64,000 nt of DNA from Bryobacterales bacterium (GCA_016716385.1 JADJWL010000026.1:124001-188000); one strand, 5' to 3'. Numbered from the stretch's first letter, positions 1 to 8,608 are shown. The notes: generated from the letters alone by a model not told the origin. A program made the numbers and translations.

Positions 1-96
1 GCCGCGGGGGCCCTGCGGGATCCGTTCGACCTGCGCCGCGCGATTGTGTTGATGACGGTCCTTGCGCCATGCCGGGGGATCGATCCGCATAACTGA
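1..96 (+). CDS. C-terminal tail of an upstream gene, cut by the window edge (unidentified)
   Basis: Frame 1 is open from the first base and ends at a TGA at 94-96, giving 31 residues that finish in LAPCRGIDPHN. The composition suits a real protein tail, and no other gene occupies this space. The fragment is too short to assign to a family. It ends 49 bases before the hpf start, so the two may or may not share a transcript. It could equally be chance open sequence, which is common in DNA this rich in GC. Confidence 0.35.
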   Translation, partial: AAGALRDPFDLRRAIVLMTVLAPCRGIDPHN

Positions 97-145
97 ATCG
101 GATTGTAGGCTCCTTGCGTAAGTAGTAGAGAAGTGGAACAACCTA

Positions 146-463
146 ATGACGATACAAGTGAATAGCGATAGCAACGTAGACATGGACGGTGCGCTGACAG
201 CGTCGATCGAAGAAAACGTCAACAGCGCTCTGGCGCGATTCAGCGACCAGATCACACGCGTGGAAGTTCATCTGAGCGACGTGAACGGCGAACGATTTGG
301 CAACTACGACAAGCGTTGCCTCCTGGAGGCCCGGGTGACGTCGCGAAACCCGGTAGCAGTCACAGAGGAGGCAGCGACTGTCGAGCAGGCAGTGCAGGGT
401 GCGACCCGGAAGATGAGTCGTCTCCTCAATAGCCAGTTCGGACGTTTGGAGGCGAGGAAGTAA
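146..463 (+). CDS. hpf: Ribosome hibernation promoting factor (HPF/RaiA family, short form)
   Basis: This 105-residue protein matches the HPF/RaiA/YfiA fold (formerly called sigma-54 modulation protein), which binds the decoding centre of the 30S subunit and protects idle ribosomes. The family pattern is visible: a D..R..RC..E.RV segment near residues 54-68 (GNYDKRCLLEARV), then NPVAV, then a C-terminal helix rich in Arg and Lys. Its length fits the short form; the long-HPF dimerisation tail is absent. The start has no strong ribosome binding site. Its stop overlaps the next start as TAATG, so the two genes are translationally coupled. The pairing with a release-factor-like gene and an alternative ATP synthase suggests use in slow growth or stress, which is inference. 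Confidence 0.85.
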   Translation: MTIQVNSDSNVDMDGALTASIEENVNSALARFSDQITRVEVHLSDVNGERFGNYDKRCLLEARVTSRNPVAVTEEAATVEQAVQGATRKMSRLLNSQFGRLEARK

Positions 464-1620
464 TGGGCCAGCCCACATCCTTCATTCAAGATAGTCTCCG
501 GATGCTTCTCGAAGAGCACGAGCCTCCTTGCCTCTCGCTCTATCTGCCAACACACCGGCGCCATCCCGAGAATCAGCAGGATCCCATCCGTTACAAGAAT
601 CTGCTCAAGACACTTGAAGAGTCGCTGCTGAGTCACTATCCGGCTGAGAAGACTGACACTCGGCTCGAATCCTTCCAGGCACTGGCCGGCGATACGGACT
701 TCTGGAATCACACCTGGGATGGTCTGGCCGTGCTCGGTGCGGCCGATTTGTTCCGGGTGGTCAAACTCCAGCGGCCGGTTTCCGAACTGGCTGTCGCCGC
801 GGACAGTTTTCACGTCAAACCCTTGCTGCGTATCTTGCAATCGGCCGACCGGTATCAGGTCCTGAGTCTGAACCGGCGGGAGATCAAGCTCTTCGAGGGC
901 AATCGCGACCACCTGGACGAAATGGAGCTGGTGGCCGGGGTTCCGGGTACGATCACCGAAGCACTGGGGGACGAATTGACAGAGCCTCATCAGACCGTTA
1001 CATCGCACGGTGGGAGAAGCCTGGGATCGAGCATGCGCCACGGTCACGGCGCGAAGACGGACGAAGTGGAGATCGACGAGGAACGATTCTTTCGTGCCGT
1101 CGATCGGGCGATTCTGGAACACTACTCCCGGCCATCCGGTTTGCCTCTCATCGTTGCCACACTCGGGCAGTACCATACCCCATTCCGCCAGGTCAGCCGG
1201 AACCCGTTTCTGGTGGACAGCGGGATCGAGGTGGATGCGGGTTCGCTCACGATCGACCAGTTGCGCCAGCGGGCGTGGGCCATTGTCGAGCCGGGATTCC
1301 GATCGCGCGTGCGAAAGCTCTCGGAGAGATTTGAGGAGGCGCGATCCAAGGGCCTGGGCGCAGACGATCTGGAGAAGGTGGCACTCGCCGCCGCCCAGTC
1401 TCGGGTTGAATCGCTACTCGTGGAGGCGGACCGGCGAATCCCCGGCCACCTGGACCAACAAGCCGGTGGGGTGATCTTCAGCCGGATGGACGATCTCCAG
1501 GTCGATGACTTGCTCGACGATCTGGCGGAGTTGGTGTTGAAGAGGGGCGGGCAGGTTGTGGTGGTGCCGGCATCGGACATGCCGACTACCGCGGGAGCCG
1601 CGGCTATTTTCCGTTACTAG
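463..1620 (+). CDS. baeRF family 3-like protein (bacterial archaeo-eukaryotic release factor relative)
   Basis: This 385-residue protein resembles the bacterial homologues of archaeal/eukaryotic peptide release factor 1 (baeRF, probably family 3). The signs are an N-terminal segment with CLSLYLPTHR, a central stretch with VLSLNRREIKLFEGNR, and a C-terminal end VVPASDMPTTAGAAAIFRY, which is the typical closing motif of the family. Members are predicted to act on ribosomes, perhaps rescuing stalled ones, but the biochemical role is largely unknown. The ATG overlaps the hpf stop codon by one base. That fits a two-gene ribosome-associated unit. The ATP synthase beta gene starts 64 bases later. 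Confidence 0.75.
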   Translation: MGQPTSFIQDSLRMLLEEHEPPCLSLYLPTHRRHPENQQDPIRYKNLLKTLEESLLSHYPAEKTDTRLESFQALAGDTDFWNHTWDGLAVLGAADLFRVVKLQRPVSELAVAADSFHVKPLLRILQSADRYQVLSLNRREIKLFEGNRDHLDEMELVAGVPGTITEALGDELTEPHQTVTSHGGRSLGSSMRHGHGAKTDEVEIDEERFFRAVDRAILEHYSRPSGLPLIVATLGQYHTPFRQVSRNPFLVDSGIEVDAGSLTIDQLRQRAWAIVEPGFRSRVRKLSERFEEARSKGLGADDLEKVALAAAQSRVESLLVEADRRIPGHLDQQAGGVIFSRMDDLQVDDLLDDLAELVLKRGGQVVVVPASDMPTTAGAAAIFRY

Positions 1621-1684
1621 GGAGTCTGCCGATGTGCCGGCCAGCGACGCGCGAGCGCGGCGATCTGGACCAGGGTCAGACGCG

Positions 1685-3163
1685 ATGAGTGAAACAAACC
1701 AAGGCAGCGTGGTTTCCGTGCGCGGCAGCGTTGTCGACATCCGGTTCGATCGCGATTTGCCTCCGATCTATTCGCTGCTGCGCGCGGGGAAGGACGGGAA
1801 CATCGCCATCGAAGTGCTGGCGCAACTCGATGCGCGTCGCGTGCGCGGCATGGCATTGACGCCCACGCAGGGCCTTGCGCGCGGGATGGCCGTTGAGGAC
1901 ACGGGCGGACCTCTAAAAGCGCCGGTCGGCAAGGGCATTCTTTCACGTATGTTCGACGTGTTCGGCAAGCCGATCGATCGCGAGGGGGAGGTTTCGGACG
2001 TGGAGTGGCGTACCGTCCACCAAGCTCCGCCGCCGCTGGCACGGCGTTCCACCAAGTCCGAGGTCTTCGAAACGGGCATCAAGGTGATCGACGTGCTGGT
2101 GCCTCTGGAACGCGGCGGCAAGGCGGGCCTGTTCGGCGGGGCCGGCGTGGGCAAGACAGTCCTGCTCACCGAGATGATCCACAATATGGTCGGCCAGCAC
2201 GAAGGCGTGAGCCTGTTCTGCGGCATCGGCGAACGTTGTCGCGAAGGCGAGGAGCTGTATCGCGAGATGAAGGAAGCCGGGGTCCTGCCGAACATGGTGA
2301 TGGTGTTTGGCCAGATGAACGAACTCCCGGGCAGCCGTTTCCGCGTGGGCCACGCAGCGCTCACGATGGCCGAGTATTTCCGGGACGACGAGCGCCGCGA
2401 CGTCCTGCTGCTCATCGACAACATCTTCCGGTTCATTCAGGCCGGTTCCGAGGTGTCCGGTTTGATGGGGCAGATGCCTTCCCGCCTCGGGTATCAGCCC
2501 ACGATGGGCACCGAGTTGTCGCGGTTGGAGGAGCGAATCGCCAATACCGATACCGGGGCTATTACATCTATCCAGGCCGTGTATGTGCCGGCGGATGATT
2601 TTACCGATCCGGCGGCGGTCCATACGTTCTCCCACCTTTCGGCGTCCATCGTGCTGTCGCGCAAGCGGGCGAGCGAGGGGCTCTATCCGGCGATCGACCC
2701 GTTGCAGTCCAGCTCTAAAATGGCCACGCCAGGCGTCGTCGGCGAACGGCATTATCGCCTCGCGCAGGAGATCCGGCGCACGCTCGCGGAGTACTCGGAA
2801 CTGAGGGATATCATCGCCATGCTCGGCCTGGAGCAACTGTCGCCGGAAGACCGCAAGGTGGTGGCCCGCGCCCGCCGGTTGGAGCGCTTTCTGACGCAGC
2901 CGTTTTTCACGACGGAGCAGTTCACCGGGCTCAAAGGCAAGCTCGTCAGCCGCGAAGATGCACTGGACGGCTGCGAGCGCATCCTGCGCGATGAGTTCAA
3001 AGACCATCCGGAGAGCGCGCTCTATATGATCGGAACCGTAGGCGAGGCGAAGGAGAAAGCGGAATCCGGCAGCAATGCAGCCAGGGACTCATCCCAGGCC
3101 GAACCCAAATCTCATCAATCCGCACCAGAGGGCGAACATGCAGACAAGCCGGATGAATCTTAA
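1685..3163 (+). CDS. atpD: N-type ATP synthase beta subunit
   Basis: This is the catalytic F1 beta subunit, 492 residues. It shows the P-loop GGAGVGKTVLL, the GERCREGEELYREM segment and the DNIFRFIQAGSEVSGL region that are standard in beta subunits. The frame is open further upstream, but the ATG at 1685 (MSETNQGSVVS) aligns with normal beta N-termini. The C-terminus has an extra hydrophilic tail of about 35 residues rich in Ser, Glu and Lys. The gene leads a nine-gene operon in the order D-C-Q-R-B-E-F-A-G, which is diagnostic for N-ATPases, a second, laterally spread type of ATP synthase. A conventional F-ATPase is therefore probably encoded elsewhere in this genome. Confidence 0.95.
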   Translation: MSETNQGSVVSVRGSVVDIRFDRDLPPIYSLLRAGKDGNIAIEVLAQLDARRVRGMALTPTQGLARGMAVEDTGGPLKAPVGKGILSRMFDVFGKPIDREGEVSDVEWRTVHQAPPPLARRSTKSEVFETGIKVIDVLVPLERGGKAGLFGGAGVGKTVLLTEMIHNMVGQHEGVSLFCGIGERCREGEELYREMKEAGVLPNMVMVFGQMNELPGSRFRVGHAALTMAEYFRDDERRDVLLLIDNIFRFIQAGSEVSGLMGQMPSRLGYQPTMGTELSRLEERIANTDTGAITSIQAVYVPADDFTDPAAVHTFSHLSASIVLSRKRASEGLYPAIDPLQSSSKMATPGVVGERHYRLAQEIRRTLAEYSELRDIIAMLGLEQLSPEDRKVVARARRLERFLTQPFFTTEQFTGLKGKLVSREDALDGCERILRDEFKDHPESALYMIGTVGEAKEKAESGSNAARDSSQAEPKSHQSAPEGEHADKPDES

Positions 3164-3542
3164 GGTGCTCCTGCCGTTCCAGGTCTTCGCTGAAAAGACC
3201 GGCGTGACCCGCGTCGTCGCAGAAACCCGGGCGGGTTCGTTCGGCTTGTTGCCCCGTCGGCTTGATTGTGTGGCCGCGCTTCCACCGGGAATTCTCATCT
3301 ACGAAAGTCAGGCCGAGGGCGAGGTGTACCTCGCCGTGGATGAAGGGGTGCTGATCAAGACCGGCCCGGACGTGCTCGTCTCTGTGCGCAACGTCATCGC
3401 CGGAACTGACCTCCGCCACCTACGCGAGGCGGTGGAACGGGAATTTCTGCACCTCGACGAACGGGAGCAGAGTGTACGCGCAGCGCTGGCGAAGATGGAA
3501 AGTGGTCTCATTCGCCGGATGGCGGACTTCCATCATGACTGA
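3138..3542 (+). CDS. atpC: N-type ATP synthase epsilon subunit
   Basis: This is an F1 epsilon-type subunit of 134 residues, with the N-terminal beta-sandwich segment LKVLLPFQVF and the GSFGLLPRRLDCVAALPPG stretch that matches G.fGlLP.H.d.va.L.pG. The C-terminal part is shorter and more charged than in standard AtpC, as usual in N-ATPases. The chosen ATG at 3138 lies inside the end of atpD and follows AGAGGG by a few bases. An in-frame ATG at 3153 (MNLKVLLPF) is an equally possible start. The gene overlaps atpD upstream and atpQ downstream, so translation is probably coupled. Confidence 0.88.
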   Translation: MQTSRMNLKVLLPFQVFAEKTGVTRVVAETRAGSFGLLPRRLDCVAALPPGILIYESQAEGEVYLAVDEGVLIKTGPDVLVSVRNVIAGTDLRHLREAVEREFLHLDEREQSVRAALAKMESGLIRRMADFHHD

Positions 3543-3873
3543 CGAACCCCCAACTGGACCCTTGAAGCCGAAGTCGCCTTTGGGCCAGGAGATCGGCGCG
3601 AAGGCGGCGCGCAAACTCCGCGCGCAACGCCATGTCAAACGAACAGTCTGGTTCGGCTTGGGCATGATGGGACTGATCGGCTGGTCGGTGACAATCCCGA
3701 CCCTGCTTGGCGCGGCGCTCGGTATCTGGCTGGACCAGCGTTTCCCGGGCGGCCGCTCGTGGACGCTGGCCCTGCTGGTGGCAGGTCTGGCGATCGGGTG
3801 CTGGAATGCCTGGTATTGGGTGACAAGGGAAGACAAGGCCATCCAGGAGGAGCGGCAAGATGGCGATGAGTGA
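3535..3873 (+). CDS. atpQ: N-ATPase AtpQ (AtpI/Fo-associated small membrane protein)
   Basis: This 112-residue protein has a charged N-terminus and two hydrophobic segments (about residues 40-65 and 75-95), with GAALGIWLDQRFPGG between them. That is the AtpI-like pattern of the N-ATPase AtpQ subunit. AtpQ and AtpR are specific to N-type operons and are thought to help assemble the membrane rotor or supply Mg2+. The ATG at 3535 sits 8 bases inside the end of atpC. The frame is open further upstream, but that part reads as shadow of atpC. Identification rests on position plus topology. Confidence 0.8.
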   Translation: MTDEPPTGPLKPKSPLGQEIGAKAARKLRAQRHVKRTVWFGLGMMGLIGWSVTIPTLLGAALGIWLDQRFPGGRSWTLALLVAGLAIGCWNAWYWVTREDKAIQEERQDGDE

Positions 3874-4180
3874 CCCTGTGATTCTGATGTTGGTGGGGGG
3901 TGCGGGGCTTTTGCTCGGCGTGTTCTTTTTTGGCGGCCTTTGGTGGACGGTGCGATGGGGCGTTCTGTCGAAGCGCCCAGCGCTCTGGTTTCTCGGTAGC
4001 CTTGTGGTGCGAACGGGCATCGTCCTCGCCGGTATGTACTTCGTCTCGGGAGGCCGTTGGGACGGTCTTCTGGCGTGTCTCGTTGGCCTTATCACCGGGC
4101 GCTTCATCGTGACGCGGCTCACAGGCCCGCCGGTCGAACACTCCAAGTCCTCTGCCAAGGAGGCTAGTTATGCGCCTTAG
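3860..4180 (+). CDS. atpR: N-ATPase AtpR membrane subunit
   Basis: This is a 106-residue protein with three predicted membrane helices and a short polar tail, placed where every N-ATPase operon carries atpR. The segments GGLWWTVRWG, SLVVRTGIVLAGMYFV and LVGLITGRFIVTRL fit the family, including an intramembrane Arg near residue 51. In the N-ATPase literature AtpR is proposed to interact with the carboxylates of the c ring through this Arg. The ATG has a good AGGAGG nine bases upstream and lies within the last 14 bases of atpQ. The stop runs 11 bases into atpB. Confidence 0.8.
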   Translation: MAMSDPVILMLVGGAGLLLGVFFFGGLWWTVRWGVLSKRPALWFLGSLVVRTGIVLAGMYFVSGGRWDGLLACLVGLITGRFIVTRLTGPPVEHSKSSAKEASYAP

Positions 4181-4865
4181 CCCCGACGAAATCATCTTCT
4201 GGCAGTGCGGCTTTTTCACGCTGAACGCCACCATTGTTTTCACATGGGCACTCATGCTCGTTCTGGCCCTCGGCGCGAAACTCATTACCCGCAGACTCTC
4301 CGTCGGCCTGGAACGCAGCCGCTGGCAGAATCTTCTTGAGATCATCGTCATCGCTATCGAGAAACAGATCGAGGAGGTCGGTCTCAGTCACCCCAGAAGG
4401 TATCTCGGTTTCCTTGCCACCCTGTTCCTCTTCCTCGCCATGGCCGCGATCTGCACCATCATTCCCGGCTACCAGCCTCCGACGGGTTCTCTCTCGACCA
4501 CAGCGGCGCTGGCGTTGTGCGTGTTCGTGGCCGTGACGTTCTTCGGCGTCGAGGAACGGGGTCTGGGCAACTACCTCAAGTCCTACGCGCAGCCGACGCC
4601 GATCATGCTGCCGTTCAATATCATTAGCGAGGTCTCCCGCACACTGGCCCTGGCCGTCCGCCTGTTCGGCAACATGATGAGCGGAGCGATGATCATCGGT
4701 ATCCTGCTCGCCATCACGCCCATCCTTTTCCCGGTCATTATGACGGCGCTGGGACTTCTTACCGGCATGGTGCAGGCCTACATCTTCTTCATCCTGGCCA
4801 CGGTCTACATCGCCGCCGCGACGCGTGTCCGGAGGCCCGAATCCGAACCGGAGTACAACCATTGA
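4170..4865 (+). CDS. atpB: N-type ATP synthase subunit a
   Basis: This is the Fo stator channel subunit, 231 residues with about five to six membrane helices. The essential Arg lies in the conserved SRTLALAVRLFGNMMSG motif (Arg164), next to the rotor carboxylates. LLEIIVIAIEKQIEEVG and the C-terminal helix MVQAYIFFILATVYIAAA are also typical. The ATG at 4170 follows AAGGAGG at close range and lies inside atpR. The protein ends in a short polar tail, and the c-subunit gene follows 31 bases later. Confidence 0.93.
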   Translation: MRLSPDEIIFWQCGFFTLNATIVFTWALMLVLALGAKLITRRLSVGLERSRWQNLLEIIVIAIEKQIEEVGLSHPRRYLGFLATLFLFLAMAAICTIIPGYQPPTGSLSTTAALALCVFVAVTFFGVEERGLGNYLKSYAQPTPIMLPFNIISEVSRTLALAVRLFGNMMSGAMIIGILLAITPILFPVIMTALGLLTGMVQAYIFFILATVYIAAATRVRRPESEPEYNH

Positions 4866-4896
4866 AACAACAACGCGAGGAAGGAAGGTAGACACT

Positions 4897-5178
4897 ATGG
4901 ACAACATGACGATGATCGCGGTGGCATCGATTGTCACCGCCGGCGTGACCACCGGTTTCGGTACGATGGCCCCGGCATTGGCGGAAGGGAAGGCGGTCGC
5001 GACAGCGATGACGTCGCTGGCCCAGCAGCCCGACGCCTCCGCCACCATCACCCGGACCCTGTTCGTCGGCCTGGCGATGATTGAGTCCACGGCCATCTAT
5101 TGTTTCGTGGTCTCCATGATTCTCATCTTTGCCAATCCCTTCTGGAATCACGTCATCGCCCAAACCGCCGGAGAGTGA
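4897..5178 (+). CDS. atpE: N-type ATP synthase subunit c (rotor) with two carboxylates
   Basis: This is the proteolipid rotor subunit, 93 residues forming two helices joined by the loop AQQPDA. Helix 2 carries E63-S64-T65 and Y68, the same set as the sodium-binding E65-S66-T67-Y70 of Propionigenium/Ilyobacter c subunits. Helix 1 has Glu30 (LAEGKAV) where those proteins have Gln32, so each binding site has two carboxylates. Two-carboxylate c rings occur in Fusobacterium and in other N-ATPases, and the N-type ring of Burkholderia pseudomallei was reported as proton specific. Ion choice therefore cannot be read safely from sequence. The ATG at 4897 has an AAGGAAGG site 8 bases upstream. Confidence 0.93.
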   Translation: MDNMTMIAVASIVTAGVTTGFGTMAPALAEGKAVATAMTSLAQQPDASATITRTLFVGLAMIESTAIYCFVVSMILIFANPFWNHVIAQTAGE

Positions 5179-5182
5179 GCTT

Positions 5183-5971
5183 ATGCTAATCGACTGGTTC
5201 ACCGTCGGTGCGCAGGTGGTCAACTTCCTCGTCCTGGTGTGGTTGCTGAAGCGCTTTCTTTACAAACCCATCCTGGATGCCATTGATGCGCGGGAGAAAC
5301 GGATCGCCGCGGAACTCGCGGACGCCAGCACGAAGCAGAGCGAAGCCCGAAAAGAGCGTGACGAATTCCAGCACAAGAACCAGGAGATCGACCAGCAGCG
5401 CGACGCGCTCTTGAGCAAAGCCGCGGACGAGGCAAGAACCGAGCGTCAGCGCCTGATTGACGAAGCGCGGCGGACGGCCGACGCTCTGCGCGCCAAGCAG
5501 AAGGAAGCGTTGAGACGTGAGCAGATCAGTCTGAACGACGAGATCGCGCGCCGAACTCAGGCGGAAGTGTTTGCCATCGCGCGAAAGACACTCATGGACC
5601 TCGCCGGGACAAGTCTTGAGGAACGCATGAGCGAGGCGTTCACGCGCCGGTTGCGAGACCTGAGCGACGAAGCGAAGCGTGGTCTTGCCAAGGCGCTGAG
5701 AACATCGCCGGATGCGACTCTTGTGCGCAGCGCCTTCGATCTACCGCCGGACCAACGAGCCGCAATTCAACATGCCCTCAACGAAACCTTTTCGGACGAA
5801 GTGCATGTCCGCTTTGAGACCGCGCCGGACGTAATCGGCGGTATCGAACTCACCACGAACGGACGAAAGGTCGCCTGGAGCATCGCGGATTATCTCGCGT
5901 CACTCACAATGAGCGTCGGCAAGCTGGTGGAACAACAGCCCACACCCGAAGCGAAGAGGGAGGTGAAGTGA
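5183..5971 (+). CDS. atpF: N-type ATP synthase b subunit fused to a delta-like C-terminal domain
   Basis: This 262-residue protein begins with one membrane helix (MLIDWFTVGAQVVNFLVLVW) and continues as a long charged coiled coil, as in subunit b. Its last 90 residues resemble the C-terminal part of subunit delta (OSCP), including VIGGIELTTNGRKVAWSIADYL. There is no separate atpH gene here, and N-ATPases are known to lack one, so this protein probably serves as both stalk and F1 anchor. The ATG at 5183 follows GGAGAG with about 7 bases of spacing and starts 4 bases after atpE ends. Confidence 0.9.
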   Translation: MLIDWFTVGAQVVNFLVLVWLLKRFLYKPILDAIDAREKRIAAELADASTKQSEARKERDEFQHKNQEIDQQRDALLSKAADEARTERQRLIDEARRTADALRAKQKEALRREQISLNDEIARRTQAEVFAIARKTLMDLAGTSLEERMSEAFTRRLRDLSDEAKRGLAKALRTSPDATLVRSAFDLPPDQRAAIQHALNETFSDEVHVRFETAPDVIGGIELTTNGRKVAWSIADYLASLTMSVGKLVEQQPTPEAKREVK

Positions 5972-7518
5972 GCGAGTCACCCGATGCCTTACGAAGTGCG
6001 CTCGACCGGGCGTTCGCCAACCTCACGCAAGGGCGGGAAGCCTTCACGCCGCAACTGACACTGCGCGAAGTGGGTACGATCGCCAACGTCTCCACCGGCA
6101 TCGCCCTGGTGTCCGGCCTTCCGGGCGTCGGGTTCGACGAGTTGGTGAAGTTTCGTGGCGATGTATTCGGCATCGCATTCAACGTGGACGAAGACGAGAT
6201 CGGTGTCGTGCTGCTCGGAGAGTACTGGAATTTGCACGCGGGCGACGAAGTCGAGCGCACGGGCCGGGTCATGGATGTGGGCGTGGGCGATGGATTGCTG
6301 GGGCGTGTAATTGATCCGCTCGGCCGGCCGCTCGATAGCAACGGGCCGGTAGCCGCCAACGAGCGCCTGCCCATCGAACGTCCAGCTGCACCCATCATGG
6401 ACCGCGCCCCGGTGACGGTGCCGCTCCAAACCGGACTGAAGGTGATTGACGCGCTCATTCCCATCGGACGCGGCCAGCGCGAGTTGATCCTCGGTGACCG
6501 GCAGACGGGCAAGACCGCCATTGCGATCGGCACCATCCTGAATCAGCACGGCAAGGATGTCCTGTGCGTTTATTGCGCCATTGGCCAGCGGGCGGCCGCT
6601 ATCGCGAAGGTCGTGGCCACCCTCCGGGAGAAGGGCGCGATGGACTACACTGTGGTGGTTGTCACCGAGGGCAATGACCCACCGGGCCTTGCCTACATCG
6701 CCCCGTACGCCGCCACCAGCATCGCGGAGCATTTTATGGAGCGAGGCCGCGATGTGCTGATCGTCTACGACGATCTCACCCATCATGCCCGCGCTTATCG
6801 CGAACTATCTCTGTTGCTGCGCCGACCGCCCGGCCGCGAGGCGTTCCCCGGTGACATCTTCTACATCCACTCCCGGTTGCTGGAGCGCGCAACGCACTTG
6901 CGCAAGGAACTGGGCGGCGGCTCGCTCACCGCCCTGCCCATCATCGAAACGGAAGCGCAAAACATCTCGGCCTACATTCCGACCAACCTGATTTCCATCA
7001 CCGACGGGCAGATCTACCTCTCACCGTCACTATTCCAATTGGGAGTACTGCCGGCAGTCGATGTCGGCCAATCGGTATCGCGCGTTGGCGGCAAGGCGCA
7101 AAGGGCAGCCTACCGGGCGGTAACGGGCGACCTCAAACTCGCTTTCTCGCAGTTTGAAGAACTGGAGACCTTTGCCCGATTCGGCGCCCGCCTGGACGAA
7201 GACAACCGAAAGGTCATCGAGCACGGATTGCGGATCCGAGCCTGCCTCAAGCAACCGGAGTTCGCCCCAGTGTCCGTGTCCGCGCAGATCGCTGTGCTGC
7301 TCGCCTTGAGCGCCGGACTCTTCCGCGATGTGCCGCTGGACCGTATGCCGGATGCCGAAGTGGTAGTGCGCAAGGCGGCGGCGGAGATCCCGCCCGAGGT
7401 GTGCGAACGACTGGATGGCGCCGGCGGGCTGACTGACGCGGATCGCACAACGATCATCGGGATCGCCCGCCAGGCGCTCGCGGCATTCCACTCCGCGGAA
7501 CTAAAACCCGAAGTGTGA
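5968..7518 (+). CDS. atpA: N-type ATP synthase alpha subunit
   Basis: This is the F1 alpha subunit, 516 residues, with P-loop GDRQTGKTAIAI and the alpha signature region LPIIETEAQNISAYIPTNLISITDGQIYL. It starts with GTG at 5968, overlapping the atpF stop by 4 bases (GTGA) behind a strong GAGGGAGG site. The length matches the family. Alpha binds nucleotide non-catalytically and completes the hexamer with AtpD. A 108-base gap to atpG is the longest within the operon. Confidence 0.95.
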   Translation: MSESPDALRSALDRAFANLTQGREAFTPQLTLREVGTIANVSTGIALVSGLPGVGFDELVKFRGDVFGIAFNVDEDEIGVVLLGEYWNLHAGDEVERTGRVMDVGVGDGLLGRVIDPLGRPLDSNGPVAANERLPIERPAAPIMDRAPVTVPLQTGLKVIDALIPIGRGQRELILGDRQTGKTAIAIGTILNQHGKDVLCVYCAIGQRAAAIAKVVATLREKGAMDYTVVVVTEGNDPPGLAYIAPYAATSIAEHFMERGRDVLIVYDDLTHHARAYRELSLLLRRPPGREAFPGDIFYIHSRLLERATHLRKELGGGSLTALPIIETEAQNISAYIPTNLISITDGQIYLSPSLFQLGVLPAVDVGQSVSRVGGKAQRAAYRAVTGDLKLAFSQFEELETFARFGARLDEDNRKVIEHGLRIRACLKQPEFAPVSVSAQIAVLLALSAGLFRDVPLDRMPDAEVVVRKAAAEIPPEVCERLDGAGGLTDADRTTIIGIARQALAAFHSAELKPEV

Positions 7519-7626
7519 CGCCCGGGAGGGGTCCCAGATGGTACAGGCCGAAAAGCACCGAACTCAGCGCATCGGATGGCTCCGCGCGCCGCCAAGCCGC
7601 AAGGCGCGCCGGATGGGGGTATTGCC

Positions 7627-8577
7627 GTGAGCAACACGACAACCAGTCTGCGCCGAAAGATCGACAGCGCAGCAGATCTCCAATCCGTCGTCAGCGCCAT
7701 GAAGGCTCTAGCTGCTTCGAGTATTGGCCAGTACGAGGAGGCGGTGCGCGCGCTCGGTGACTACTATCGCACCGTGCAATTGGGGTTGAGTGTCTGTTTC
7801 CGTATCGCTGGTTCAGCGGAGTTGATCACGGGAGGAACAAGACGCATGAATGCGGGTGCGATCAGCGCGGTCGTGTTTGGTTCCGACCAGGGCTTGGTGG
7901 GCCAGTTCAATGATGTGGTGGCCGACTATGCGAGGAAGACTCTGGGGAATTTGACGGGAACACCGCGGATCTGGGCCGTCGGCGAACGTGTTCATGCGCG
8001 CTTGAAGGACGCTGGCCTGCCGCTGGCCGGCCTGTTCACCGTGCCGAATTCTGTCGGGGCCATCACCCCGCTCGTCGGCAAGATCCTTGTGGAGAGCGAG
8101 GCGCGCCGCGGCCATGGCGAGGCCGTCGAACTTCACCTCTTCTACAACCGCCCCACGTCCGGAGCAGTTTATGAGCCCATTGGTCAGCGGCTTCTGCCGC
8201 TGGACGAAACCTGGCGGCGCGATCTCGGCGAGCTTCCCTGGCCGACGAGGAATCTGCCCGAGGTGCTCGGCAGCAGCCCGGAGACCTTGCGGGCCCTGAT
8301 CCGCGAGTATCTCTTCGTTTCGCTCTTTAGGGCGTGCGCTGAATCCCTCGCGAGCGAGAACATGAGCCGCCTGGCGGCGATGCAGCGCGCCGACAAGAAC
8401 ATCGATGAACTCCTGGAGGCCCTCAACAGAGTATTCCACCGGCTGCGCCAGAGTGGCATCGACGAGGAACTGTTCGACGTGATCTCCGGTTTTGAGGCCC
8501 TCGCGAATGGAGGAAGACCCGGACGAGGGAGGATTCGTAACAATTCAGGGGCAGCACTGGATCACGATGACGCTTGA
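7627..8577 (+). CDS. atpG: N-type ATP synthase gamma subunit
   Basis: This is the central rotor shaft, 316 residues. The N-terminal helix reads VSNTTTSLRRKIDSAADLQSV and then MKALAASS. The C-terminal helix around ASENMSRLAAMQRADKNIDELLEAL is the partner that makes the antiparallel coiled coil. The GTG at 7627 matches normal gamma N-termini and lies near a GGGGG site. An in-frame ATG at 7576 would add 17 residues with no homology. This is the last gene of the operon. No clear hairpin terminator is visible in the 31 bases before the convergent next gene. Confidence 0.92.
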   Translation: MSNTTTSLRRKIDSAADLQSVVSAMKALAASSIGQYEEAVRALGDYYRTVQLGLSVCFRIAGSAELITGGTRRMNAGAISAVVFGSDQGLVGQFNDVVADYARKTLGNLTGTPRIWAVGERVHARLKDAGLPLAGLFTVPNSVGAITPLVGKILVESEARRGHGEAVELHLFYNRPTSGAVYEPIGQRLLPLDETWRRDLGELPWPTRNLPEVLGSSPETLRALIREYLFVSLFRACAESLASENMSRLAAMQRADKNIDELLEALNRVFHRLRQSGIDEELFDVISGFEALANGGRPGRGRIRNNSGAALDHDDA

Positions 8578-8608
8578 GACTCGCAAATGGACCGGAGGCA
8601 CGGCTGCT

